A model generated the notes under the pieces. The model worked only from the letters and a program-made list of their open reading frames with translations, did no database searches and was not told the DNA's origin. A DNA stretch of 64,000 bases from Hyphomicrobiales bacterium (lineage in GTDB: Bacteria; Pseudomonadota; Alphaproteobacteria; Rhizobiales; Rhizobiaceae): the NCBI GenBank assembly GCA_900470155.1, contig UBZT01000010.1, positions 1 through 64,000 of the forward strand, read 5' to 3'. The position numbers were made by a program, and so were the translations under genes. Within the stretch, counting starts at the first letter, position 1, and each line of letters starts with the position of its first letter. This document shows, one piece after another, positions 47,096 through 55,399 of this stretch.

Positions 47096-47120
47096 AACAC
47101 TTGCCAGTGGCAGTTGTTCC
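47096..47120 (-). promoter_or_regulatory. EcfG-type promoter of the 111-residue gene
   Basis: On the minus strand GGAAC (47120-47116) and TGTT (47099-47096) are separated by exactly 16 bases. This matches the alphaproteobacterial general stress response consensus GGAAC-N16/17-CGTT with one mismatch. The start codon at 47034 is 62 bases downstream. Confidence 0.68.
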
Positions 47121-47336
47121 CCAGCTTCGCTGAAGCCGGGGCCGGAAGGCACAATTCAACCTACACTTTGTCGGGAGGCTTCGGCGAGGACCGCGCTTCG
47201 GCGATGGACGTATTCCAGCAACGTGCCCCCGCTTGGCCAGCAACGTGCCCCGCGTGGGGGAGAACCGCTTGGAATGCCTCAGGACATCCCTGGAATACAA
47301 TGCGCAACCGGGCGTAGGGCTTGCCGCATCGCCTTG

Positions 47337-47361
47337 GGAACTATGCGTATGGCGATGCGTT
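47337..47361 (+). promoter_or_regulatory. EcfG-type promoter of the ECF sigma gene
   Basis: GGAAC (47337-47341) and CGTT (47358-47361) are separated by 16 bases, a perfect match to the EcfG (RpoE2/SigT-type) consensus. Transcription would start near 47368, and the predicted TTG start of the sigma gene is at 47404. This suggests autoregulation, or control by another EcfG paralogue. Confidence 0.75.
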
Positions 47362-47403
47362 TCCAATCCATTGCGCTGATTGTTACCGTGGAGGGTGGTG
47401 AAC

Positions 47404-47913
47404 TTGTCGATCCGTAGAGCCGAGCTTGCTGCACAGTCCGATGTCGTGGACCTCATTCCGGCACTGCGTGCCTTCGCGCGCACCTTTTGCCAGAAGCCCG
47501 AGGAAGCCGACGACCTGGTGCAGGAAACACTGATGAGGGCCCTGGCCAATCTCGACAAGTTCGAGCCCGGCACCCGGCTGAAATCCTGGTTGTTCACCAT
47601 CATGCGCAACACCTTTTGCACGCGGATCAAGAAGAGCAGCCGTGAGAGTGTCGGGCTGCCTGAGGCACTGACGGCAACGCTGGTCACCGAGGCCAGTCAG
47701 GACTGGGTTGTGCAGGCTGACGAAGTTCGCCGCGCGCTGGAGCGGCTCCCCGCCCACCATCGCGAGATTCTGGTTCTGATCGTGATGCTGGGCGAGCGTT
47801 ACGAAGATGCAGCCGTGATCTGCGGGTGTGCAGTCGGCACGATCAAGAGCCGCCTCAACCGCGCCCGCGAACAGTTGAAGCGGGAACTTGGCGAAACCGC
47901 CGCCAGCCAGTGA
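47404..47913 (+). CDS. EcfG-like ECF RNA polymerase sigma factor
   Basis: This 169-residue ECF sigma factor has region 2 (DLIPALRAFARTF, ADDLVQETLMRA and LKSWLFTIMRN) and region 4 (VICGCAVGTIKSRLNRAREQL). The GCAVGTIKSR segment is strongly reminiscent of the EcfG family that directs the general stress response of alphaproteobacteria. The start is the TTG at 47404, preceded by GGAGGG at 8 bases; an upstream TTG at 47380 and GTGs at 47395 and 47398 have poor spacing. A consensus EcfG promoter precedes it. No PhyR gene is nearby. Confidence 0.85.
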   Translation: MSIRRAELAAQSDVVDLIPALRAFARTFCQKPEEADDLVQETLMRALANLDKFEPGTRLKSWLFTIMRNTFCTRIKKSSRESVGLPEALTATLVTEASQDWVVQADEVRRALERLPAHHREILVLIVMLGERYEDAAVICGCAVGTIKSRLNRAREQLKRELGETAASQ

Positions 47914-48107
47914 AGAAGCGTCGCCGTTTCATGCCTGTATGAAATGCTGGGCTCTTCCATGCCGGCCCGAGAGGACTGCGCCCTCGTCGATCAAGGCGCG
48001 CCCATTGCCCAGTCCGCACGACACCTCCAGCCATTCACAATGCAGATGATCTGAAACCGCAATTCGGTGCAGGTTTTCGATCAGGCGTTTTGAGAAGACA
48101 CAATGCA

Positions 48108-48136
48108 CAAGGCCGGCAACAGGGTTACCGGCCTTG
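48108..48136. terminator. Hairpin between the ECF sigma gene and the DUF892 gene
   Basis: CAAGGCCGG (48108-48116) and CCGGCCTTG (48128-48136) form a perfect 9-bp stem with an 11-base loop. It lies 19 bp after the stop of the minus-strand DUF892 gene. There is no strong T-run on either side, so it may act as a factor-assisted or weak bidirectional terminator. The rest of 47914-48154 shows no gene. Confidence 0.5.
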
Positions 48137-48154
48137 CAGGTCTCATTCTGACAA

Positions 48155-48655
48155 TTATGCCGCTTTCTTCTGCGCGGCCGAATTGACCGCGGTTTGCGCC
48201 AGCTTGGTCAGCGTCTCATCGGTCTTGGATTCTTCGGCAAGCGTTGCATCCAGAAGCTTCACGGCTTCGGTGAGACCAAGCTGCTGCGCCCAGGCGCGAA
48301 GCGTGCCATAGCGGCTGATCTCGTAATGCTCGACAGCCTGGGCTGCGGCAAGCAGACCGGCATCATGCGCCGGCGAGCCCTTGAACTCGTCCATGATCTC
48401 TTCGCCTTCTTCGACGATGCCGTCGATAGCGGCACAGGTCTTGGCGCGCGGACGCTTGCCGATGATCTCGAACACGTCCTGTAGGCGCTCGATATGCCCT
48501 TCGGTCTCGTCCTTGTGCTGCAGGAAGGCCGCCTTCAGCTTCTCGCTCTGAGCGGCGCGCGCCATCTTCGGCAGCGTCTTCAGGATCTTGCGTTCGGCGT
48601 AGTAGATGTCCTTGAGTGTTTCGTAAAACAGATCGTCGAGGGTCTTGTCTGCCAT
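48155..48655 (-). CDS. DUF892 ferritin-like protein (YciE/YciF family)
   Basis: This 166-residue all-helical protein is of the DUF892 family, whose E. coli members YciE and YciF are stress-induced and ferritin-like. The blocks LDDLFYETLKDIYYAERKI, HKDETEGHIERL and AVEHYEISRYGTLRAWAQQLG carry the Glu and His residues that bind a di-iron centre. A perfect EcfG-type promoter precedes it and a strong GAGGAG ribosome-binding site is present. The role is presumably stress protection. Confidence 0.92.
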   Translation of the reverse strand: MADKTLDDLFYETLKDIYYAERKILKTLPKMARAAQSEKLKAAFLQHKDETEGHIERLQDVFEIIGKRPRAKTCAAIDGIVEEGEEIMDEFKGSPAHDAGLLAAAQAVEHYEISRYGTLRAWAQQLGLTEAVKLLDATLAEESKTDETLTKLAQTAVNSAAQKKAA

Positions 48656-48690
48656 TGGAGTTTCTCCTCAGTTTGAAATGACAAGACTCG

Positions 48691-48715
48691 AACGGCTCTC
48701 GACGCCGAAAGTTCC
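48691..48715 (-). promoter_or_regulatory. EcfG-type promoter of the DUF892 gene
   Basis: On the minus strand GGAAC (48715-48711) is followed after 16 bases by CGTT (48694-48691), a perfect consensus match. The start codon at 48655 is 36 bases from the -10. This is the third such site within 1.7 kb. Confidence 0.78.
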
Positions 48716-48809
48716 TGGAACACAGCGGCTTTCGCGACAAAGGCGTGCAAAAGCGACAGGCAGCACCCGACCCGCTGCTCACCGATTTGGCGCCAGTGGA
48801 AAGGGAAAA

Positions 48810-50645
48810 TCAGCGGGCGCTGCTGAGCGCCCGTAGCGCATTGAGGATGACGGCGACATCGATGACTTCCTGGAGCAGCGCACCCTGTACCGGCGCGAGA
48901 TAGCCGAAAGCCGCCGCGATCATTGCACCGCCGGACAGGACGAGTCCAGCCACGGCACTCTGCACGGCGATGAACCGGGCGCGTCTGGCGATCGCCACCG
49001 CCACCGGCAGGCGGGACAGGTCATCCACCAGCAACACCACATCGGCCGTCTCCGACGAGGCCGCCGCGCCGCGTGCGCCGATCGCCACGCCGACATCGGC
49101 AACCGCCAGTGCCGGCGCGTCGTTGACGCCGTCGCCGACCATCATCACCGATCCATGCTGCCGCTCGGCTTCGATCACCGCCACCTTGAGCTCGGGCGAC
49201 AGGTCACCATGGGCGCCATCGAGACCGAGCCGGGCGGCGGCGGCCGTGACGATATCGCTGCGATCGCCCGACGCCATGACCAGCCGCGTGATGCCGACCT
49301 TGCGGAAGGCATCGACCGTCAGGCCGGCATCCGCCCGTACCTGATCGGAGAGCAGGATATGGCCGGCACCGCGGCCGTCGATGGCAACCGCGACCACGGC
49401 CGTTTCAGCCGGCACGACCTGGCGCGGCAGCAGTTCGCCCGGCGCCAGCCGCGAGGCGACAAATCCCCCGCCGCCAACCGTCACGCGGTGGCCGGTGACA
49501 AGACCTTCGATACCAAACCCGGCGGTCTCGTGAATGTCTTCGGGCAGGTCGAGATGCAGGCCGCGCGCGACCGCGGCCCGCACCAGCGCTTCGGCCGTGA
49601 CATGGCCGGACGCCTGATCCAGCGACGCTGCGAGCCGCAGGATGTCATCGGCGACAAAGCCCGGACAACAGCGGATCTCGCTGACCTCGGGCCGACCGGC
49701 CGTCAGGGTGCCGGTCTTGTCCAGCACCACGACCTTGACCGCTGCCAGCGCTTCCAGTCCGCCGCCGCTCTTGATCAGCACGCCATGGGCGGCGGCCCGT
49801 GACATGCCGGATATCACAGCGACGGGAACGGCGAGAATCAATGGACAGGGCGTTGCCACCACCAGCACGGCAAGAACCCGGGTCGCATCCTGGCTGAACC
49901 CGTAGGCCAGACCTGCCAGGGCAAGGGTGAAAGCCAGGAAAGCCAGGGCGTAACGATCCGCCAGCCGGACCATCGGCGCCCGGCTTTTCTGCGCATTTTC
50001 CACCAGCCTGACGATGCCGGCATAGGTACTCGCGGCAGACTCGCGCAGGACCAGAAGGTCGAAGGCTGCACCGACGACCGTCGCACCGCTCGGCACTTCG
50101 GCGCCTTGCACAAACCGCACCGGCATCGGCTCGCCGGTCAGCGCAGAGAGATCGAGCTCGACCACACTGGCAAGAACGCGGCCATCGACGGGAATGACCT
50201 CGCCGACGCGCATCAATGCGCGGTCGCCGGGCTTGAGGGTCTCGATCGGGGCGGAGACCAGCTCTGCGCCGCGATAGACCATGGCGGTGCGGGCAACGCG
50301 GCCCAGAAGCGCCGTCATGTCGCGCCGCGCCCGCCCCTCGGCAAAACTCTCCAGCTGCTGCCCGCCGGCATACATCACGGCAACGATCGCGCCGGCCAGC
50401 GTTTCGCCCAGAATGAGGGCCACGCCGATCGACAGCGCGGCAATCGCATCGACACCGACCCGGCCGGCAAGCACCGAGCGGGCGATCTCGGTCAATAGCG
50501 CGATCAGCACGACCAGTCCGCTGACGAACCAGGCGGTCGACGCAAGATCCGGTCGGCCAAGCAGATAAAGCAGGCCACCGCCGGCCAGCCCCAGAAGGGC
50601 AAAGCCAGCCAGAAGGGCGGGTGCCATTTCGCGCAAACGCAGCAT
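48810..50645 (-). CDS. Heavy-metal translocating P-type ATPase without N-terminal metal-binding domain
   Basis: The 611-residue P1B-like ATPase starts at the ATG at 50645 (MLRLREMAPALL), which has an AGGA site. The transmembrane ion-site motif is TPCPLIL (265-271), the phosphorylated Asp309 lies in DKTGT (309-313), the actuator motif reads SALTGEPMP and the hinge GDGVNDAPAL. There is no HMA or His-rich N-terminus, and the usual Ser-Glu-His-Pro is replaced by SGHV (346-349). The transported metal is unclear. Longer in-frame starts up to 50831 overlap or crowd the divergent dxr gene. An operon partner is not seen. Confidence 0.85.
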   Translation of the reverse strand: MLRLREMAPALLAGFALLGLAGGGLLYLLGRPDLASTAWFVSGLVVLIALLTEIARSVLAGRVGVDAIAALSIGVALILGETLAGAIVAVMYAGGQQLESFAEGRARRDMTALLGRVARTAMVYRGAELVSAPIETLKPGDRALMRVGEVIPVDGRVLASVVELDLSALTGEPMPVRFVQGAEVPSGATVVGAAFDLLVLRESAASTYAGIVRLVENAQKSRAPMVRLADRYALAFLAFTLALAGLAYGFSQDATRVLAVLVVATPCPLILAVPVAVISGMSRAAAHGVLIKSGGGLEALAAVKVVVLDKTGTLTAGRPEVSEIRCCPGFVADDILRLAASLDQASGHVTAEALVRAAVARGLHLDLPEDIHETAGFGIEGLVTGHRVTVGGGGFVASRLAPGELLPRQVVPAETAVVAVAIDGRGAGHILLSDQVRADAGLTVDAFRKVGITRLVMASGDRSDIVTAAAARLGLDGAHGDLSPELKVAVIEAERQHGSVMMVGDGVNDAPALAVADVGVAIGARGAAASSETADVVLLVDDLSRLPVAVAIARRARFIAVQSAVAGLVLSGGAMIAAAFGYLAPVQGALLQEVIDVAVILNALRALSSAR

Positions 50646-50766
50646 TGTCGCATCCTGTCTCGGTGCCAGCCCTGGATCACGCGACCGTTGGACGGCCCGG
50701 GCCTTGCTGGTCCCTGCGTTCCCTTGTAGAGCCATCTCTGAATGAAGCAATTCGGACATAAGCAGC

Positions 50767-51945
50767 ATGATCGACAGCGACCGGCATCGCCGCATCACCG
50801 TTCTCGGTTCCACCGGTTCGATCGGCGTCAATACACTCGACGTGATCGAGCAATTGGGTGGTCGCGAACGCTATGAGATCATGGCCGTTACCGGTAACGG
50901 CAATATCGAACTCCTGGCGGAACAGGCCCGCCGCACCGGGGCAAAGCTGGCGGTGACAGCCGACGAAAGCCAGTATATCGCGCTGAAATCGGCGCTTGCC
51001 GGGTCTGGCGTCGATGTGGCGGCCGGAAGCGCGGGCCTGGATGAAGCAGCAGACATGGATGCCGGCTGGGTCATGGCCGCGATCGTCGGCACGGCCGGCC
51101 TTGCGCCGACACTGCGCGCAGCTTCACGCGGCGCCGATATCGCGCTTGCCAACAAGGAATGCCTGGTTTCGGCTGGCGCGCTGTTCGTCGACGCCGTGCG
51201 TCAGGCCGGCGGCCGGTTGATCCCCGTGGATAGCGAACATTCGGCGATTTTCCAATGCCTCGACAACGACCAGCGACACGCCCTGGAGCGCGTCGTGCTG
51301 ACGGCATCCGGCGGCCCCTTCCGCACGCACACACGCGAACAGATGGCCAATGTCACCGTCCAGACCGCCCGCAGCCATCCCAACTGGTCGATGGGCCTGA
51401 AGATCTCCGTCGGCAGTGCTTCGATGTTCAACAAGGCGCTGGAAATGATCGAGGCGAAATATCTCTTCGATCTGCGCCCCGACCAGATCGAGGTCATCGT
51501 GCATCCGCAGTCGATCGTGCATTCGATGGTCGGATATGCCGATGGCTCGGTGATCGCCCAACTCGGCGTGCCGGACATGCGCACGGCGATCGGCTATGCG
51601 CTGACCCATCCGAAACGCTGCAGCCTCAACGTCGACCGGCTGGATTTCGCCAAGATCGCCCGCCTCGATTTCGAGGCACCGGACGAAACCCGTTTTCCGG
51701 CGATCCGGCTTGCCCGCACAGCACTGGAACGCGGCGGCCTCCAGGGCGCGATCCTCAATGCGGCCGAAGAAACCGCTTTCGACGCCTTCGTCGAGGAGCG
51801 CATCGGCTTCCTCGCCATGGCAGACATCGTCGAACAGGTGATGGACGACATGGTGGGTGTCAGCCGGGCATCGACCATAGCCGATGTCTTTGCTGCCGAC
51901 CGCGAGGCGCGCAGGCAGGCGGCAAGTGTCATCGCAAAATTCTGA
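50767..51945 (+). CDS. dxr: 1-deoxy-D-xylulose 5-phosphate reductoisomerase
   Basis: Dxr (IspC; 392 residues) makes MEP, the second step of non-mevalonate isoprenoid synthesis. The NADPH motif GSTGSIG is at 14-20. Catalytic residues lie in LANKECLVSAG and PVDSEHSAIFQCL, with the metal-binding acidic side chains, and MFNKALEMIEAKYLF is conserved. Its last 17 bp overlap the serine-hydrolase gene in convergent orientation. Confidence 0.96.
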   Translation: MIDSDRHRRITVLGSTGSIGVNTLDVIEQLGGRERYEIMAVTGNGNIELLAEQARRTGAKLAVTADESQYIALKSALAGSGVDVAAGSAGLDEAADMDAGWVMAAIVGTAGLAPTLRAASRGADIALANKECLVSAGALFVDAVRQAGGRLIPVDSEHSAIFQCLDNDQRHALERVVLTASGGPFRTHTREQMANVTVQTARSHPNWSMGLKISVGSASMFNKALEMIEAKYLFDLRPDQIEVIVHPQSIVHSMVGYADGSVIAQLGVPDMRTAIGYALTHPKRCSLNVDRLDFAKIARLDFEAPDETRFPAIRLARTALERGGLQGAILNAAEETAFDAFVEERIGFLAMADIVEQVMDDMVGVSRASTIADVFAADREARRQAASVIAKF

Positions 51946-53071
51946 CCACCGAGCCGGGATCGTAGACTGCCGATCTCAGCATTTCCGGATAGGCGCCGGT
52001 ACAGCCTTCCACCGCATTGTTGGTCATGCTGACCACGGTCAGCCGCTCGGCCGGGTCGATGAACCAGGTATTGCCGTAGACGCCACCCCATTGGATGGCG
52101 CCCTTGGGCAAGGCCGTGCCGGCTGCCTGCGGATCGACGATCAGCGCACCGAGAAAACCGAACCGCGCGCCGGGCTCTCCCTCCAGATCGCCGATCTGGT
52201 TCGACAGGGCAGCGGCTGCCGTTTCCGGCTTCAACAGCGGCGCAGCGCCGGTCCGCAGCGTTTCCAGGAGTTTCAGCACGTCATGGGCGGTGCCCGCCAT
52301 GCCGGCACCGCCGGACTGGAAGGCCTTGGCGTTGAAGATCCGTGACGGCGAAAACACCGTTCGCCAGGCCGCATCCTCGCCGGCGATCCACGGATCCGGC
52401 ATGCGCTGCGGCCGGAGGGCGGCATCGGCGTAGGGTACGGCGAGACGGCTCACATCCGTGACATGAAACCGCGCATCGCGCATGTCGAGCGGGCCGGCGA
52501 CATAATGCACCACGGCGTCTTCCAGCGTGCCGCCATGGATCGCAGCGATGATGGCACCCAGGATATCGGTGGCAAAGGAATAGCCCCAGCGTGCGCCGGG
52601 TTCGAAGGCCAGCGGAATGTGATTGTGGCGGGAGAAATTTTCCTCGAGGTCGAGATCCGTATCGCCGAGCCCGAGCGTCAACGCCTTGTCCGCGTCCAGC
52701 ACTTCCAGTGCCGGATCGTAGAGCAGGCCTGATGTGTGTGTCAGCAGATGCCGGATGGTGATCGGCGCCTGCGCGCCAGAGGCTGTCTTCGGGCAGAACC
52801 AGGGAATATGATCGACCGCCAGATCATCGAGCCCGAGCAGTCCGGCATCGATCATCGCCAGCGCCGTGGTCGCAACGATCGGCTTGGTGACGGAAGCATA
52901 ACGGAAGATCGTGTCCAGCTGGACGGGAATGCCGGCTTCGCGGTCCGCAAGCCCTGCAGCGCGCTCAAGCAACGGCTTGCCGTCCTGATAGACCAGCACC
53001 ACCGCGCCTGTAATGCGCTCACTACCGATGCTCTGGTCGATGATACGGTTGACGCGCGCAGCAATGGTCAT
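51929..53071 (-). CDS. Class C beta-lactamase-like serine hydrolase
   Basis: The 380-residue protein from the ATG at 53071 is of the beta-lactamase/penicillin-binding superfamily (family S12, esterase EstB-like). The active serine is in SVTK (60-63), the tyrosine motif is YSF (in WGYSFATDI) and LTHTSGL is typical. It has no signal peptide, so it is probably cytoplasmic. The substrate is unknown and the name beta-lactamase should not be read as resistance. A TTG 6 bases upstream is an alternative start. Confidence 0.88.
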   Translation of the reverse strand: MTIAARVNRIIDQSIGSERITGAVVLVYQDGKPLLERAAGLADREAGIPVQLDTIFRYASVTKPIVATTALAMIDAGLLGLDDLAVDHIPWFCPKTASGAQAPITIRHLLTHTSGLLYDPALEVLDADKALTLGLGDTDLDLEENFSRHNHIPLAFEPGARWGYSFATDILGAIIAAIHGGTLEDAVVHYVAGPLDMRDARFHVTDVSRLAVPYADAALRPQRMPDPWIAGEDAAWRTVFSPSRIFNAKAFQSGGAGMAGTAHDVLKLLETLRTGAAPLLKPETAAAALSNQIGDLEGEPGARFGFLGALIVDPQAAGTALPKGAIQWGGVYGNTWFIDPAERLTVVSMTNNAVEGCTGAYPEMLRSAVYDPGSVVRILR

Positions 53072-53148
53072 CGGCAATATCCCTCACATGAAAAATGCGG
53101 ACCATGTCGCCATGGCCCGCATCGTTATGCGAAGGATTTACGCTGCGA

Positions 53149-54363
53149 TCAAGCGACCGCGCGGGCGAGTGCGCAGCGCGACCAGAGCTGGTGCAGCGAA
53201 TGGACCAGATGTTCGAGATCCTCGTCCGAATGCAGCGGCGTCGGCGTGATGCGCAGGCGCTCGGTCTTCTTCGGCACGGTCGGATAGTTGATCGGCTGGA
53301 CATAAATGCCACAGTTGTCGAGCAGGAGATCGGAGATCCACTTGCACTTGGACGCATCGCCGACGATGACCGGCACGATATGGCTTGGATTGTGCAGGTG
53401 CGGAATGCCGGCGGCATCCAGCATGTTGCGCAGCCGGCGCACGCGCTCCTGATGGGCGAAGCGTTCGATCTGGCTGGTCTTCAGGTGACGGATCGAGGCA
53501 ACCGCACCGGCTGCCAGCGATGGCGGCAGGGCGGTGGTGAAGATGAAGCCCGAGGCAAACGAACGGACAAAATCGCACAGGGCACTGGACGCCGCGATGT
53601 AGCCGCCCATCACTCCGAAGGCCTTGCCGAGCGTGCCTTCGATGACGGTCAGGCGGTGCATCAGGCCTTCGCGTTCGGCAATACCGCCACCATGGGCGCC
53701 ATACATGCCGACAGCATGCACTTCATCGAGATAGGTCATCGCGCCATATTTGTCGGCGAGATCACAGATTTCCTTGATCGGCGCGATGTCGCCATCCATC
53801 GAATAGACGGACTCAAATGCGATCATCTTCGGAGCGCGCGGGTCGGCGGCAGCCAGCTTGGCTTCGAGATCCTTGACGTCGTTATGCTTCCAGATCACCC
53901 GTTCGCACTTTGCATGGCGGATGCCTTCGATCATCGATGCGTGATTGAGCGCATCCGAGAAAATGATCAGGCCGGGGATCTTGGCGCCGAGCGTACCGAG
54001 CGCCGCCCAATTCGAGACATAGCCGGAGGTGAAGATCAGCGCCGATTCCTTGCCGTGCAGGTCGGCAAGTTCGCGCTCGAGCAGAACATGGTAGTGATTG
54101 GTGCCAGAGATATTCCGGGTGCCTCCAGCACCCGCGCCACAGTGATCGATCGCGCCCTTCATGGCCTCGATCACCTTGGGATTCTGGCCCATGCCGAGAT
54201 AATCGTTCGAACACCAGACGGTAACGTCCTGGGTGCCTTTTTCGGTGTAGCGGGTGGCGCGCGGAAAATTGCCCTGCTGACGTTCTAGATCAGCAAAGAC
54301 ACGGTAGCGCCCTTCCTCGTGAAGCCCTTCAAGCTCGTTCTTGAAAAACGCCTCGAAATCCAT
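53149..54363 (-). CDS. hemA: 5-aminolevulinate synthase
   Basis: HemA (404 residues) condenses glycine and succinyl-CoA to 5-aminolevulinate, the C4 entry to tetrapyrrole synthesis in alphaproteobacteria. The PLP lysine is Lys247 in EGTLGKAFG. The segments [25 protein letters not shown] and [12 protein letters not shown] match the family. The ATG at 54363 has a GGAG site; an in-frame extension to 54417 is not needed. A palindrome resembling an FNR/FixK box lies 147 bp upstream, suggesting oxygen control. Confidence 0.97.
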   Translation of the reverse strand: MDFEAFFKNELEGLHEEGRYRVFADLERQQGNFPRATRYTEKGTQDVTVWCSNDYLGMGQNPKVIEAMKGAIDHCGAGAGGTRNISGTNHYHVLLERELADLHGKESALIFTSGYVSNWAALGTLGAKIPGLIIFSDALNHASMIEGIRHAKCERVIWKHNDVKDLEAKLAAADPRAPKMIAFESVYSMDGDIAPIKEICDLADKYGAMTYLDEVHAVGMYGAHGGGIAEREGLMHRLTVIEGTLGKAFGVMGGYIAASSALCDFVRSFASGFIFTTALPPSLAAGAVASIRHLKTSQIERFAHQERVRRLRNMLDAAGIPHLHNPSHIVPVIVGDASKCKWISDLLLDNCGIYVQPINYPTVPKKTERLRITPTPLHSDEDLEHLVHSLHQLWSRCALARAVA

Positions 54364-54509
54364 GCCTAAACTCCAGCTTTTTGACTCTCTTTTGAAAGTC
54401 TCCGGCGTTGCGGTCAACCCCGTTTTGTAAATTCATTCTAAACTGCGACAAATGGCGCGAGCTTTAGACTTATCGCATATAAATCCTAAAGGATCACCCT
54501 CAGCGAAAC

Positions 54510-54523
54510 TTGATCTGCGTCAA
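54510..54523. promoter_or_regulatory. FNR/FixK-type anaerobox upstream of hemA
   Basis: TTGATCTGCGTCAA is a 14-bp palindromic site with one mismatch to the FNR/FnrN/FixK consensus TTGAT-N4-ATCAA. It lies in the hemA upstream region, 147 bp before the hemA start. A plausible -10 (TATGCG or GATAAG on the minus strand) lies about 40 bp further downstream of its centre. hemA is the probable target, because the other neighbour, coxM, ends here. Confidence 0.7.
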
Positions 54524-54585
54524 GCTGCAACAGAAAAGGACGGCTTCGGCCGCCCTTTTCCAGTTTTTTGCACCGAGACCGGCAC

Positions 54586-55386
54586 TTACGCGGCCTGAAC
54601 GGCGCGTTTTGCCATGACACGAACGAGATTGGCTCGGTATTCCGCCGTGCAATGCAGGTCCGACATCAGGTCGGCCGAATCAATCTGCACACCGGACACG
54701 GCCTGCGGCGACCAATCGGCCGTAAGCGCCTGCTCAAGACCGGCATGGCGAAAGACCCCCGACGAACCGGCACCGGTCACCGCAACCCGCACACCGCCCT
54801 CGCCCTTCGTGACGAACACGCCGGTCATGGCAAACCGCGAAGCCGGGTTGGCGAACTTCGCATAACCGGCTTTCTCCGGCGCCTGGAAGCGCACGGCGGT
54901 GACGATCTCGTCGTCGCGGAGCGCGGTCTCGAACAGGCTGACGAAGAAATCGTCGGCCGCGATCTCGCGCCGGTTGGTGACAACCGTGGCGCCGAGCCCG
55001 AGCACGGCCGCCGGATAATCGGCAGCGGGGTCGTCATTGGCAATCGAACCGCCGATCGTGCCCATGTGGCGCACATGCGGATCGCCGATCAGCGATGCGA
55101 GATGCGAAACGGCAGGGCAGACAGAGCGGATCGAGGCCGACGCGGCGACCTCCGCATGGGTGACGCCGGCACCGATCGTCACCGTGCGACCATCGACGGT
55201 GATACCCTTCAAGGCTGCGATATGGCGCAGGTCGACCAGGTCCGACGGCTGCGCCAGGCGTTGCTTCAACGTGGCTATCAGGGTCTGCCCTCCGGCGATG
55301 AACTTGCCGTCCGCGGCGCCGGAAAGCAGCTTTCCGGCGTCCTCAAGCGAAGAGGCGCGGTGATAGCTGGTGGAATAGAGATGCAT
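54586..55386 (-). CDS. coxM: CO dehydrogenase-like FAD subunit (form II CoxM)
   Basis: The 266-residue FAD-binding subunit of a xanthine-dehydrogenase-family molybdoenzyme starts [17 protein letters not shown]. The FAD motifs FIAGGQTLI and [20 protein letters not shown] are present. It is the last gene of the S-L-M operon. Together with coxS and coxL it forms a molybdenum hydroxylase; the order is typical of form II, and the substrate is uncertain. Confidence 0.92.
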   Translation of the reverse strand: MHLYSTSYHRASSLEDAGKLLSGAADGKFIAGGQTLIATLKQRLAQPSDLVDLRHIAALKGITVDGRTVTIGAGVTHAEVAASASIRSVCPAVSHLASLIGDPHVRHMGTIGGSIANDDPAADYPAAVLGLGATVVTNRREIAADDFFVSLFETALRDDEIVTAVRFQAPEKAGYAKFANPASRFAMTGVFVTKGEGGVRVAVTGAGSSGVFRHAGLEQALTADWSPQAVSGVQIDSADLMSDLHCTAEYRANLVRVMAKRAVQAA

Positions 55387-55399
55387 GGTTATTCCTCCC

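Noticed and set aside
50718-50722. GGAAC (minus strand) upstream of the P-type ATPase as a fourth EcfG promoter
   Set aside because: There is no CGTT-like -10 at 16 or 17 bases spacing, so the match is chance.
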